From Streptomyces sp. T12 (GTDB lineage Bacteria > Actinomycetota > Actinomycetes > Streptomycetales > Streptomycetaceae), in assembly GCF_028736035.1 (NCBI RefSeq), contig NZ_CP117866.1:6014001-6078000 (forward strand): 64,000 nt of DNA, read 5' to 3'. This document shows positions 17,083-25,990 of this stretch, one piece after another; positions within the stretch are counted from its first letter, which is position 1; every line of letters starts with the position of its first letter. The notes under the pieces are model-generated. The model made no database searches, was not told the DNA's origin, and saw nothing but the letters and a program-made list of their open reading frames with translations. The position numbers and the translations under genes were made by a program.

Positions 17083-17172
17083 CGGCCACCGCAGCGGATC
17101 GCGCCCTGGCTCACCCTCCCGGGGGCGATCGTCCCATCGACCGAATCGAGAACGGAATCAGGAGGCCGCCTC

Positions 17173-17646
17173 ATGGCGACCACAGCCGAGCACGTCGGCC
17201 CGGCCCGCGCCGATGCCGCGCGCCGGATGAGCCCTGGCGGGCGGGTCCTGCGGGGCATCGTCAGCGCGCACGTGGTGGCGATCTTCGGGCAACCCGTGTT
17301 CGCCGGCATCTATCTCAGCGGCAACTTCGACGGCCTGCTCTGGCATCAGGTCGGCGCTGACATCGTCACCTCCCTCGGCTACCTGCAGCTGATCGCGGCG
17401 ATCGTGGTCTGGGTCCGGCTGCGTCTGGCCTGGCCGTGTCTGTCCACGCTGACCTTGGTGGCGGCCGAGACGGTGCAGTACTTCGCCGGGATGGACGGGG
17501 CGCTGTGGCTGCACCTTCCGCTGGGGGTGATGACCATCGTCGGGATCGTCGTGCAGTTCATCGCCGTGTGGATCCGGCCGATCGGGCCGACCATATCGAC
17601 CGGGCCGGCCACGCCGACCACCAGTGAGGAGGGCGACAGTGAGTGA
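17173..17646 (+). CDS. Four-helix membrane protein upstream of the multicopper oxidase
   Basis: The product has 157 residues and starts at ATG 17173 after AGGAGG. Four hydrophobic segments are visible, near residues 26-47, 58-80, 87-105 and 112-135, with short loops and a Ser/Thr-rich C-terminal tail. Its last 8 bases overlap the start of the multicopper oxidase gene, so the two are probably translated together. I do not recognise the family. A helper in copper delivery or a DoxX-like membrane protein are possibilities only. Confidence 0.8.
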   Translation: MATTAEHVGPARADAARRMSPGGRVLRGIVSAHVVAIFGQPVFAGIYLSGNFDGLLWHQVGADIVTSLGYLQLIAAIVVWVRLRLAWPCLSTLTLVAAETVQYFAGMDGALWLHLPLGVMTIVGIVVQFIAVWIRPIGPTISTGPATPTTSEEGDSE

Positions 17647-19333
17647 GCACCCTGGAATATCCAGGCGCCGGCTGCTGGGTATCGGCGGCGCGCTCGGGCT
17701 GACAGCGGCCGCCGGGCTGTCGACCGCGGCCGCGCTGTCGCACCGACCGGCGGCCACCGGCGCCGAGTTGCGCAGCGCCGTTCCGCTGCCGCCCGCGTAC
17801 CGCGCGCCGTTGCCGCTTCCCTCGGTGTTGAAGCCGGTGAGTACGGCCGACGGCGTCGACCGGTATCAGGTGACGCAGCGCGAGACGAAGGTGGAGATCC
17901 TGTCCGGTGTCAGGACACCGATGTGGACATACGAGGGGACGTTCCCCGGGCCGACGATCGAGGCGCGGCGCGGTCGGCCGATCACTATTACGCACCGCAA
18001 CGAACTCCCCGTCCCCACGGTCGTGCACCTGCACGGCGGACGGAACACGCCGAGCTCCGACGGGTATCCGACCGATCTCGTCCTGCCCGATGGCTGGCCG
18101 GACCCGGCCGGAGGGACGTCGGCCACACATCAGATGCCTGACATGCCAGGGATGAACGGCGTGGACTCCATGGCCGGCCCGAGCGTGACCGGCATGACCG
18201 GCATGACCGGCATGACCGGCATGACTGAGATGGCCGGGATGCGCGACCCGCGAGCGGTGGTGAGCAGGCTGACCCGGGACTACACGTTCCCGACGGACCA
18301 GCGGCCGACGATGCTCTGGTACCACGACCACCGGATGGACTTCACCGCACCCGCGATCTGGCGGGGACTGGCCGGGTTGCACTTCGTGCGTGACGACGCG
18401 GAAGAGGCGCTCGGCCTGCCCGCCGGTCCACGTGAGCTGCCGCTGATGATCGCCGACCGCGCGTTCGACGGTTCCGGCAACCTTCGATACCCCGCCCTCG
18501 ACCCCGCCCTGCGGGACCGGCCGGGAGTCCGCGAGCCCTTCCTCGCCGGAGTCCTCGGCGACGTGATCCTGGTCAACGGCGCCCCCTGGCCGCTGCACGA
18601 GGTCGACGCCGCCCGGTACCGGCTGCGCGTCCTGAACGCCTCCAACGCCAGGCACTATGAGCTCGAGGCCGTCACCGATGACGGACGCCGACTGGGCCTC
18701 GTCCAGATCGGCGCCGACCAGGGCCTGTTGGCGGCGCCGGTCACCCACCGGTCCCTGCCGATCGCCCCCGCCGAGCGCTACGACCTGATCGTCGACTTCG
18801 CGCAGGTCCCCGTCGGCGGCCTCGTGCGCCTGCGCAACCGGCTAGGCTCCGGCCGCACCCGCGACGTGATGGCCTTCCGCGTCGTCCGCAAAGCCGCCGA
18901 CGACAGCCGCATCCCGCCCGTCCTCGCCCGCGACCTGCCGTCCTTGCGCCGGTCGGATGCGGTCCGGGTACGCGAGTTCGCCTTCCGGGCCGGGCAGATG
19001 CACGGCCGCCACGGCTGGCTGATCGGTGGCCGGCCGTTCGACCCGGCCCGCACCGACGTGACCGTCCGCCTGGGCGACATCGAGGTATGGCGACTGATCG
19101 CCGACGTCCACCACCCCGTCCACCTGCACTTGGTCGGCTTCCAGGTGCTCTCCCGCGGCGGGAGGCAACCGCTCGCGCACGACGCGGGCCTGAAGGACAC
19201 CATCTCGCTGCGGCCCGGCGAATCGGCGGAGATCATCTCCCGCTTCGACGGCTACCGCGGCCGCTACCTCTTCCACTGCCACAACGCGGAACACGAGGAC
19301 ATGGGGATGATGGCCAACCTCGAGATCAGCTGA
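17639..19333 (+). CDS. Tat-exported multicopper oxidase with a Met-rich loop
   Basis: The product has 564 residues from GTG 17639. The Tat signal SRRRLLGIGG is at its start. All four copper-binding motifs are present: HLHGG (His130 region), WYHDHRMD, HPVHLHLVGF, and HCHNAEHEDMGMM near residue 546, whose Cys and Met bind the type 1 copper. It is therefore a complete laccase/CotA/bilirubin-oxidase-type enzyme that should act outside the membrane on phenols or metal ions. A Met-rich insert (MPDMPGMNGVDSMAGP, then four TGM units) sits between cupredoxin domains, similar in character to the Met-rich region of copper-efflux oxidase CueO. A role in copper tolerance is inferred. Confidence 0.94.
   Translation: MSEHPGISRRRLLGIGGALGLTAAAGLSTAAALSHRPAATGAELRSAVPLPPAYRAPLPLPSVLKPVSTADGVDRYQVTQRETKVEILSGVRTPMWTYEGTFPGPTIEARRGRPITITHRNELPVPTVVHLHGGRNTPSSDGYPTDLVLPDGWPDPAGGTSATHQMPDMPGMNGVDSMAGPSVTGMTGMTGMTGMTEMAGMRDPRAVVSRLTRDYTFPTDQRPTMLWYHDHRMDFTAPAIWRGLAGLHFVRDDAEEALGLPAGPRELPLMIADRAFDGSGNLRYPALDPALRDRPGVREPFLAGVLGDVILVNGAPWPLHEVDAARYRLRVLNASNARHYELEAVTDDGRRLGLVQIGADQGLLAAPVTHRSLPIAPAERYDLIVDFAQVPVGGLVRLRNRLGSGRTRDVMAFRVVRKAADDSRIPPVLARDLPSLRRSDAVRVREFAFRAGQMHGRHGWLIGGRPFDPARTDVTVRLGDIEVWRLIADVHHPVHLHLVGFQVLSRGGRQPLAHDAGLKDTISLRPGESAEIISRFDGYRGRYLFHCHNAEHEDMGMMANLEIS
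18188..18223 (+). repeat. Four tandem 9-bp ACCGGCATG units
   Basis: These are identical in-frame copies encoding Thr-Gly-Met within the Met-rich loop of the multicopper oxidase. Perfect identity suggests recent slippage. Confidence 0.9.
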
Positions 19334-19552
19334 CCCGCCGGCGTGCCCTCGGCGGGAGTTGTAGACCGCTACTGAGGATGAAGGGCTGACATTCCAGGGT
19401 CCCGATTCCGTCGATTCCCACCAGGCGTTGGCGAGTATCGCCACGAGGTGCGCGTCGACCCGCTGGCCGTCCCAGAACAGCGCCTGCCGTTTCGTCCCTC
19501 CCCTTCCTGCTGATGAAGACCCCAGCACGCCATCCAGCGAACAGGAGACACC

Positions 19553-20182
19553 ATGACCACCCCGATCCCGACGCCGCTGTCCACCGACCCGGCGCCCGCG
19601 CAGCGCCTGGAGCGGGCGGCCGCCGCGCTGACGGAACACGGCTTCGTCGTCGAGATCCTCGACGACGTCCCCGCCGCGCGGGCCCGCATCCAAGAGCTGA
19701 TCCCCGAGGGTGCCGCCGTATTCACCGGGGCCAGCGAGACGCTTCGCCTGTCCGGCATCGATGACGACATCAACACCAGCGGGCGGTACGACTCCGTCAA
19801 GGCACGCGGGGTGCGCATGGACCGGGCCACCCAACGAAATGACATCTGGCGAGCGCTGTCGGTCCCCGATTTCATCGTGGGCAGCGTCGCTGCGGTCACC
19901 GAAACCGGCTCCCTGGTGGCCGGCTCCGCCAGCGGGAGCCAGCTGCCCGGCTACGCCGGCGCCGCCGCCCGCGCGATCTGGGTCGTCGGGGCGCAAAAGA
20001 TCGTTCCCGACCTGCCCGCCGCGCTGCGCCGCGTCGAGGAGCACTGCCTCCCGCTGGAAAACGAGCGCGCCAAGAAGGCATACGGGAAGCCCAGCGCCCT
20101 CAACCGCGTGCTCATCCTCAACGCCGAAACCGAACCCGGGCGCGGCACCGTGCTGCTGCTCCGCGAGGCCATCGGATTCTGA
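19553..20182 (+). CDS. LUD-domain (LutC/YkgG-type) protein
   Basis: The product has 209 residues and starts at ATG 19553 after CAGGAGACACC. The LUD fold is shown by the segment AAVFTGASETLRLSGID, by ITETGS-type TETGSLVAGSASG, and by the C-terminal LNRVLILNAETEPGRGTVLLLREAIGF. In L-lactate utilisation operons LutC works with the iron-sulfur protein LutB, but no lutA or lutB is nearby, so this is a stand-alone LUD protein of unknown substrate. The 219 bp before it hold no gene I can support. Confidence 0.8.
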   Translation: MTTPIPTPLSTDPAPAQRLERAAAALTEHGFVVEILDDVPAARARIQELIPEGAAVFTGASETLRLSGIDDDINTSGRYDSVKARGVRMDRATQRNDIWRALSVPDFIVGSVAAVTETGSLVAGSASGSQLPGYAGAAARAIWVVGAQKIVPDLPAALRRVEEHCLPLENERAKKAYGKPSALNRVLILNAETEPGRGTVLLLREAIGF

Positions 20183-20261
20183 GGCCTCCCGGACAAAACG
20201 CAGTCCCCGGCGGTGTGAGCGGGGAGCCTGCGGCGATCAGGTGGGTGGTTCCTGGGCGTGG

Positions 20262-22256
20262 TCAGCTGGTCAGCTTCCACTGTTGTTCCGGGGCGGTCCA
20301 TTCGGTGATGCAGGTGGACTGGATGGCCCCCGCGCCGTTGGCGGTGCTGCCGCCGCCTTCGATCGACAGGCACCTGGAGCTCTTGGCGTTCTTGAGCTGG
20401 CCGGCCGTGGCATGGGCCCATCGCTGTTCGGGGGCGTCCCATTCGGTGACGCAGGTGGACTGGACGGCCTGCGCGCCGTTGGCGGTGCTGCCGCCGCCTT
20501 CGATGGACAGGCACTTACCGGTCTTGACGTTCTTGAGCATGTTGGACGAGGGGCCGGACCAGTACCACCGCTGCTCGTCACCCCCGTTGCAGGCCCACTG
20601 GACGGCGCGGGTGCCGTTGGCAGCGCTGCCGCCGTTGTCGAGGGACAGGCACTTCCCGCTCTTCGTGTTGATGAGCCGGTACGTGGGTCCGCTCCCCGTC
20701 GACCCGGAGGCCGAGGCGCTCGGGGCTGCCTCCGTCCCGTCGGGGGAGGCGGAGGGGGCAGGGGAATTGGCCGGAGGGACCTGGCTCTGCGCGGGGTCTG
20801 TCGCTGACTTGCCTTGGTCTCCCGCCTCCTTCCCTTCCTTCCCCTCCTTGTCGTCCTTGTCGCCGGACTTGCTTGCGCGAGCGCTGCTGGGCTGCTGCGA
20901 CGGGGTGTTGTCGTCTCCCTGGGACGATGCGCCGTCGGACGCGGAGGCGGCGGCCGTGCCCTTGCCGCCGTTGTCGTCGGAGTCGGCGCCGATGGTCAGG
21001 TAGGTGACGCCGCCACCGATGAGGAGCACCGCAACTGCGGCCGCGGCGATCGTCAGTGTGCGGCTGCGGCGCGACCGAGGGGCGGCGGAGGATCGTTCGT
21101 CGGCGTTCGCTGCCTGGGGGTGCCCCTGCGGTTGCCCCTGGGGTTGTGCCGGGAACGGCGCGGCATCTCGGTTCAGGGCGGGCGGCGGGCCGAACGCTCC
21201 CGCCGGTGCCGGAGGACGGAGGTCCCGCTCAGGCGTCGGAGGCGCGGGCGGTGCCGTGGGCGTCTCGGGTGTCGCGGGGGTGTGTGCCGACGGGGCCGGG
21301 CGGCCGAGGCGCACCGTGCCTGCTGGGTCGCGCCGCACGGTGCCGGGGGCGTCGGGGGGCATGGGCAGGGGCTGGTCCGTGGCAATCGCGGTGAGGAGCT
21401 GTGCCGCCTGCGCCGCGTCCGGACGGGACGTGGGGTCCTTGGCCAGCAGCGCGCGCAGGACAGGGGTGAGCGGGCCGGCCTGGCGCGGCTCGGGCAGCGG
21501 TTCGGTGACGATCGCGGTGATGGTCGACCAGGTGGAGGTGCGGCGGAAGGGGGTACCGCCCTCGACGGCGGCGTAGAGGGTGGCGCCCAGCGACCAGACG
21601 TCCGAAGGGGGGCCCGGCTGCTCTCCGCGGGCCCGTTCGGGCGCGAGGTAGTCGAGGGAGCCGACGAGTTCACCGCTGCGCGTGAGGTTGGTGTCGGCGT
21701 CGTCGCCGGGGTCGTCGATGGCCGCGATGCCGAAGTCGGTCAGCACCACCCGACCGCCGTGTTCGAGCAGGATGTTGGCGGGCTTCACATCGCGGTGGAG
21801 TACGCCGGCCCGGTGTGCGGCGGCCAGGGCCTCGAGGACCTTGGCGCCGATCTCGGCCGCGTGCCGGGGGTCGAGAGCGCCTTGCCGGCGCATCACGTCG
21901 TCCAGCGAAGCGCCCTCGATCAGCTCCATGACGATGACAGGGTGGCCGTCGTGATCGGTGACGTCGTGCACGGCCACCACTCCGGGGTGATGGATCCGCG
22001 CCGCCGCACGGGCCTCGCGCTGCATGCGCAACCGCAGCCCGGCCAGTCTGTCTCCGTCGTGCTCGTCGGCGAAGTCACGGAGTTCCTTCACCGCGACCTG
22101 ACGGCCGAGGGTTTCGTCGACGGCCCGCCATACGGTGCCCATGCCACCGCGTCCCAGCCGCTCCACTGTGCGGTAGCGGCCGGCGATCAGCCTGCCGTCA
22201 CCGTTCGCACGACTCTCCCCCGTCACTGCCACTGCCCGCCTCGAGGTTGGTTTCAC
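20262..22256 (-). CDS. Transmembrane Ser/Thr protein kinase with external ricin B-type lectin domain
   Basis: The product has 664 residues. The kinase domain (about 23-285) is complete: GRGGMGTVW loop, AVKEL Lys, HRDVKPANILL catalytic loop, TDFGIA and LDYLAPERARG. A Pro-rich segment follows, then one membrane helix (LTIAAAAVAVLLIGGGVTYL) near residue 400, then a Ser/Asp/Lys-rich linker. The last 130 residues form a beta-trefoil lectin with three units (CLSLDNGG, CLSIEGGG, CLSIEGGG, each ending near a Q.W motif). The plan resembles PknB-type sensors, with a sugar-binding external part. GTG 22256 is used; a nearby in-frame GTG is possible. Confidence 0.92.
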   Translation of the reverse strand: MKPTSRRAVAVTGESRANGDGRLIAGRYRTVERLGRGGMGTVWRAVDETLGRQVAVKELRDFADEHDGDRLAGLRLRMQREARAAARIHHPGVVAVHDVTDHDGHPVIVMELIEGASLDDVMRRQGALDPRHAAEIGAKVLEALAAAHRAGVLHRDVKPANILLEHGGRVVLTDFGIAAIDDPGDDADTNLTRSGELVGSLDYLAPERARGEQPGPPSDVWSLGATLYAAVEGGTPFRRTSTWSTITAIVTEPLPEPRQAGPLTPVLRALLAKDPTSRPDAAQAAQLLTAIATDQPLPMPPDAPGTVRRDPAGTVRLGRPAPSAHTPATPETPTAPPAPPTPERDLRPPAPAGAFGPPPALNRDAAPFPAQPQGQPQGHPQAANADERSSAAPRSRRSRTLTIAAAAVAVLLIGGGVTYLTIGADSDDNGGKGTAAASASDGASSQGDDNTPSQQPSSARASKSGDKDDKEGKEGKEAGDQGKSATDPAQSQVPPANSPAPSASPDGTEAAPSASASGSTGSGPTYRLINTKSGKCLSLDNGGSAANGTRAVQWACNGGDEQRWYWSGPSSNMLKNVKTGKCLSIEGGGSTANGAQAVQSTCVTEWDAPEQRWAHATAGQLKNAKSSRCLSIEGGGSTANGAGAIQSTCITEWTAPEQQWKLTS

Positions 22257-22485
22257 TTGTGCGAATGGCAGCCTAACGGGCTATTCGAGACTGGTGAGTT
22301 GACGGGTCCCCGCACCTCCATGCCGCGGCTCGGTGAACCGGCGACGAGCCATCTGGCCCTGGGCACCGGTCCCTAACTGGGGTTTTCGTTCCCGAGTCAG
22401 GTGCTCGTCGACTTGTCATCAACTGCTGTACATCTCAAGGTTGTTGACCCGACCCATGTGTGCCATCAGAATGAGCGCGCATTCG

Positions 22486-22499
22486 TGAGAGCGCTCTCA
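22486..22499. promoter_or_regulatory. LacI-type operator upstream of the secreted glycosidase-like gene
   Basis: TGAGAGCGCTCTCA is a perfect 14-bp palindrome ending 17 bp before ATG 22516. It has the GAGCGCTC core typical of Streptomyces LacI/CebR-type operators. A repressor here would block transcription or early elongation. Confidence 0.75.
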
Positions 22500-22515
22500 A
22501 GACCGAGGGAGACCC

Positions 22516-23967
22516 ATGACCGGCGGCATGAGCGGCACGACCGGCATGACCGGCAAGCAAGGTCCGGCGCTGACCCGTCGCACTCTCATCGGTGCCGGTT
22601 TCGGTCTCGGTATCGGTATCGGTGTCGCTGGCTTCACCGCGGCCGGTGCCGGTGCTGCTCGGGCGGCCGCAGGTGATGCCTCCGCCGCATCCGCCTACGC
22701 CTCCGCTGCCCCCGCCCAGCGTCGCGCCCACGCCTTCCTCGCCGCCGCCATGGATGCCTACCCGGAGCATGGCAGCGTCCGGCTCGCGCAGAGCTACAGC
22801 GACCAGGCGGGGCTGTTCAGTACCGCCTTCACCTACGACAACGCCCTCGCGGTCCTCGCCCTCCTCGCCACCCGCACCGCCGACGGACGCGCCCGGGCCG
22901 TCGCGCTCGGGGATGCGCTGGTGTACGCGCAGGAGCATGACCCGGTCCATGGCGACGGTCGGCTGCGGCAGGCCTACAACGTGGGGCCGTACACCTTCTA
23001 CGACGGCTCGCGGCAGCCGGACGGATTCGTGCGGGCGGACGGGACCGTCAACGTCGGGACGCAGTTCGGGTTCACGGGGACGGCCGTGGGTGACATGGCC
23101 TGGGCCGGGATCGCGCTCAGTGCGCTCGCGCGGCGGACCGGAGAGCGGCGGTTCCTCGCCGGGGCCGTGCGGATCGGGGAGTGGATCGAGCGGAACGGGC
23201 GTACCGAGGAACCGCTTGGGGGGTACAAGTTCGGGGTCGACGGAGCCAACGAGAAGCTTCCCTTCACCTCCACCGAGCACAACACCGATCTCGTCTGTCT
23301 CTTCGGGCGGCTCGCCCGGCTCACGGGAGACGCGGTGTGGCTGGAGCGGCGTGCTCGTGCCCGGGACTTTGTCGAGAAGATGTGGGACGTGGACGGTGGT
23401 TTCTTCTACACCGGGACCAATGACGGGGTGACGATCAACACCTCACCCATCCCCGAGGACACCCAGACCTGGACCCACCTCGCCCTCGACTCCCGTGCCC
23501 ACGCCGGTTCGTTGGACTGGGCGGCGCGTGGGCTGGCCGTTCTCGACCATGCCGAGCGGCGCAACAGCACGGTGCCGGCCGGGCAGTCGTACGAAGGTGT
23601 CACCTTCAGCTCGGCCAGTGTTCTCGCGAACGAGGACGCGCCGATCGCCGACTCCCAGCCAAAGCCGGACCGCAACGGTGTGTGGTTCGAGGGGACCGCT
23701 CATCTCGCGCTCGCCCTGCGGAAGCGGCACGGGCGGGGTGACGAGGCGCAGGCCCGGCGGCTGATCGACTCCATCGAGCGGGCTCAGGATCTGCTCGGGG
23801 GCGGGCAGACCGTCGGTGGGCAGGCGCTGCCCGAGCGGGCGGGGGTGGTGGCGGCCAGCAGTCCGCTCGACACCGGGTTCGGGTTCGGCTACTACCCCTA
23901 TCGGCATACGGGGGCGACCGCCTGGTACCTGATGGCGGCGACGCGCTCCAATCCGCTCGGGGTCTGA
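22516..23967 (+). CDS. Tat-exported glycosidase-like (alpha/alpha barrel) protein
   Basis: The product has 483 residues, with GAGGGA before ATG 22516. A Tat signal (LTRRTLIGAGFGLGIGIG) is followed by an Ala-rich stretch. The mature part has repeated helical pairs with aromatic and acidic residues (FTYDNALAVLALL, YNVGPYTFYDGSRQPDG, STEHNTDLVCLFGRL, NGVWFEGTAHLALAL, FGYYPYRHTGATAWYL), the look of a six-hairpin glycosidase. No specific GH family is certain. It is preceded by a LacI-type operator and lies beside a sugar ABC system on the opposite strand, which suggests that it releases a sugar for uptake. Confidence 0.75.
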   Translation: MTGGMSGTTGMTGKQGPALTRRTLIGAGFGLGIGIGVAGFTAAGAGAARAAAGDASAASAYASAAPAQRRAHAFLAAAMDAYPEHGSVRLAQSYSDQAGLFSTAFTYDNALAVLALLATRTADGRARAVALGDALVYAQEHDPVHGDGRLRQAYNVGPYTFYDGSRQPDGFVRADGTVNVGTQFGFTGTAVGDMAWAGIALSALARRTGERRFLAGAVRIGEWIERNGRTEEPLGGYKFGVDGANEKLPFTSTEHNTDLVCLFGRLARLTGDAVWLERRARARDFVEKMWDVDGGFFYTGTNDGVTINTSPIPEDTQTWTHLALDSRAHAGSLDWAARGLAVLDHAERRNSTVPAGQSYEGVTFSSASVLANEDAPIADSQPKPDRNGVWFEGTAHLALALRKRHGRGDEAQARRLIDSIERAQDLLGGGQTVGGQALPERAGVVAASSPLDTGFGFGYYPYRHTGATAWYLMAATRSNPLGV

Positions 23968-24137
23968 AAGGGCGGTCGCGCCGAAGGTGCCGATCGCGGG
24001 CCGGCTTCGCCCAGCCAACGACGTGGCCACGGCGAAGTGAGGGGGACAGGGCTTCTCCGGGCTGCTCAGCCCGGCACTGCCGACGTCTCATCCCCGCCCG
24101 CAGACCGCTCCCAGCTCCGCAGGCAGACGGCTGCTCA

Positions 24138-24183
24138 GCCCGACACACTGCCGGCTACTCAGCCCGACACACTGCCGGCTGCT
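24138..24183 (+). repeat. Short direct repeats between the glycosidase-like and permease genes
   Basis: About two and a half copies of a 24-bp unit built on GCTCAGCCCGACACACTGCC lie just beyond the end of the permease gene. No other feature is visible in the 215-bp convergent gap. Confidence 0.6.
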
Positions 24184-25010
24184 CAGCCCCGCACGCTCCC
24201 CGCGGTCAGCCCGCCGACGATGAAGCGCTGGAACAGGGCGAACACGCAGACCACCGGGACGCTGATGAGGGTGGCCGTCGCCATCAGGGCGCCCCACGCC
24301 GTGCCGTGCTGGCCGACGAAGGCGTTCAGCAGGACGGTGACGGGCTGGACGTCCGGACCCTCGGCCAGCGTCAGGCCGAACAGGAACTCGCCCCAGCCGA
24401 TCAGGAAGCACAGCCCGGCCGTGGCGACCAGGCTCGGCGCGGTGAGGGGCAGGACGACCCGCAGCAGTACGCCGGGCAGCCCGCAGCCGTCGACCAGCGC
24501 GGCCTCCTCCAACTCCGGCGGGAAGGACCGCAGCACGGGGCGCAGCACGATCACCGCGAAGGGGAGGGTGAGGGTGGTGTCGGCGGCGATCAGGCCGAGG
24601 TAGGTGTCGTCGAGACCGGCCCGGCGTTCGAGGATGAACAGCGGTGCCGCCAGCACGATGGCGGGCGGGAGTTGGGCGACCAGCAGGGCGAGCACCATCG
24701 CTCCCGAGCCGCGCATCCGGACGCGGGCGAGCGCGTAGGCGAGCGGGACGCCGAGCAGGAGCGTGAGGGCCACGACTCCGCTGGAGATCACCACACTGTT
24801 GAGGAGGGCTCGGGGCAGGCCTTCGTAGTCCAGCGCCGCCCGGTAGTTCTCGCCGGTGAGCGGGGCGGGCAGCCACTGCGGGGTCGGGGTGAGGATCCGG
24901 TCCGGGCGGGTGAGGCTGGTCTTGGCCATCCAGTACACCGGCAGCAGGAAGGCCGCGGTGATCAGTGCGGCGAACGCCGTGAGCAGCCAGGGGCGTTGGG
25001 GATGTCTCAC
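24183..25010 (-). CDS. Carbohydrate ABC transporter permease (MalG type)
   Basis: The product has 275 residues. GTG 25010 follows GGAGG and overlaps the stop of the upstream permease (GTGA), so the two are translationally coupled. Six membrane helices are visible. The inner-membrane EAA loop reads EEAALVDGCGLPGVLLRVVLP, the contact site for the ATPase. A MalG-type tail (RFIVGGLTAGSVRG) ends the protein. It acts with the second permease and the lipoprotein encoded upstream. No ATPase gene is present nearby; Streptomyces sugar importers commonly share the ATPase MsiK, which is probably the case here. Confidence 0.93.
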   Translation of the reverse strand: MRHPQRPWLLTAFAALITAAFLLPVYWMAKTSLTRPDRILTPTPQWLPAPLTGENYRAALDYEGLPRALLNSVVISSGVVALTLLLGVPLAYALARVRMRGSGAMVLALLVAQLPPAIVLAAPLFILERRAGLDDTYLGLIAADTTLTLPFAVIVLRPVLRSFPPELEEAALVDGCGLPGVLLRVVLPLTAPSLVATAGLCFLIGWGEFLFGLTLAEGPDVQPVTVLLNAFVGQHGTAWGALMATATLISVPVVCVFALFQRFIVGGLTAGSVRG

Positions 25011-25990
25011 GTGGAACCTCCCACCGCGTCCTCGCGGTGCAGCCGTCGTACGTAGAACACACCCGTGAGCAGCGGTACGACGAGCAGCAGCAGGCCGGCC
25101 GCGGCGCCCTCGCCGAACCGGAAGAACCGGAAGAAGACCTCGTAGACGTAGAGCGAGAGCACGAGGGTGGCGTCGACCGGGCCGCCGCCCGTCATCACGA
25201 AGACGAGGTCGAAGACCTTGAAGGTGTAGATGAGGCCGAGCAGGAGGACCGTCACGGAGACCGGGCGCATGAGGGGCAGGGTGATGCGGCAAAAGCGCTG
25301 CCAGGCGCTCGCGCCGTCGATCGCGGCGGCCTCGTGCAGCTCGGGATCGATGGTGTGCAGGCCGACCAGGAGCAGCAGCATGTTGAAGGGCACGCCGACC
25401 CAGACGTTGGCGAGGATCACCCCGGCCAGGGAGGTGGAGGGGTCGGTGAGCCAGTCGTGGGAGAGGCTGTCCGGGCCGACCGCCTGCAACAGGGCGTTGT
25501 AGGCACCGGACTCCGCGTCCAGCAGCCAGCGGAAGAGGGTGCCGCTGATGATGGGAGGCAGCAGCCAGGCCACCAGGAGCAGGGACCGCAGGAGGCCGTT
25601 CAGGGGGAAGGGGCGGGCGAAGAGCAGGGCCAGGGCGAAGCCGAGCACGAACTGGCACGCCAGGGAGCCCAGGGTGAACACCAGCGACAGGCGTACGGAG
25701 TGCCAGAACGCCGGGTCGTCGAGCACCGCCCGGTAGTTGTCGAGGCCGTTGAAGCGTTCGGCCCCGCCGAGCAGGCCGCTCAGCCGCACGTCGTGGACGG
25801 ACGTCCAGACGTTGTAGAAGAGCGGGTAGGCCAGGAAGAGGGCGAGGAAGGCCAGCCCCGGGAGGCAGAAGAGATAGCCGGCGCGGCCGCGGCGCGCGGA
25901 GGGGGAGAGACGGGCCGGCGGGCGGCGGTCCCTTCTGCGGCGGTCCCTTCTGCGGTGGACCTCCAACGCGAGGCCCTGGCGCCCTCGCAT
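25007..25990 (-). CDS. Carbohydrate ABC transporter permease (MalF type)
   Basis: The product has 327 residues. ATG 25990 shares one base with the stop of the binding-protein gene (TGATG). An Arg-rich N-terminus precedes six membrane helices, the first being YLFCLPGLAFLALFLAYPLF. The EAA loop reads EAAAIDGASAWQRFCRITLP. This is the partner of the MalG-type subunit. Overlaps on both sides indicate a tight operon. Confidence 0.93.
   Translation of the reverse strand: MRGRQGLALEVHRRRDRRRRDRRPPARLSPSARRGRAGYLFCLPGLAFLALFLAYPLFYNVWTSVHDVRLSGLLGGAERFNGLDNYRAVLDDPAFWHSVRLSLVFTLGSLACQFVLGFALALLFARPFPLNGLLRSLLLVAWLLPPIISGTLFRWLLDAESGAYNALLQAVGPDSLSHDWLTDPSTSLAGVILANVWVGVPFNMLLLLVGLHTIDPELHEAAAIDGASAWQRFCRITLPLMRPVSVTVLLLGLIYTFKVFDLVFVMTGGGPVDATLVLSLYVYEVFFRFFRFGEGAAAGLLLLVVPLLTGVFYVRRLHREDAVGGST

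Noticed and set aside
19334..19552. A protein-like stretch on the minus strand between the oxidase and LUD genes
   Set aside because: A short segment reads like a real protein, but it has no start, no domain I can name and no full-length frame. At most it is a gene relic.
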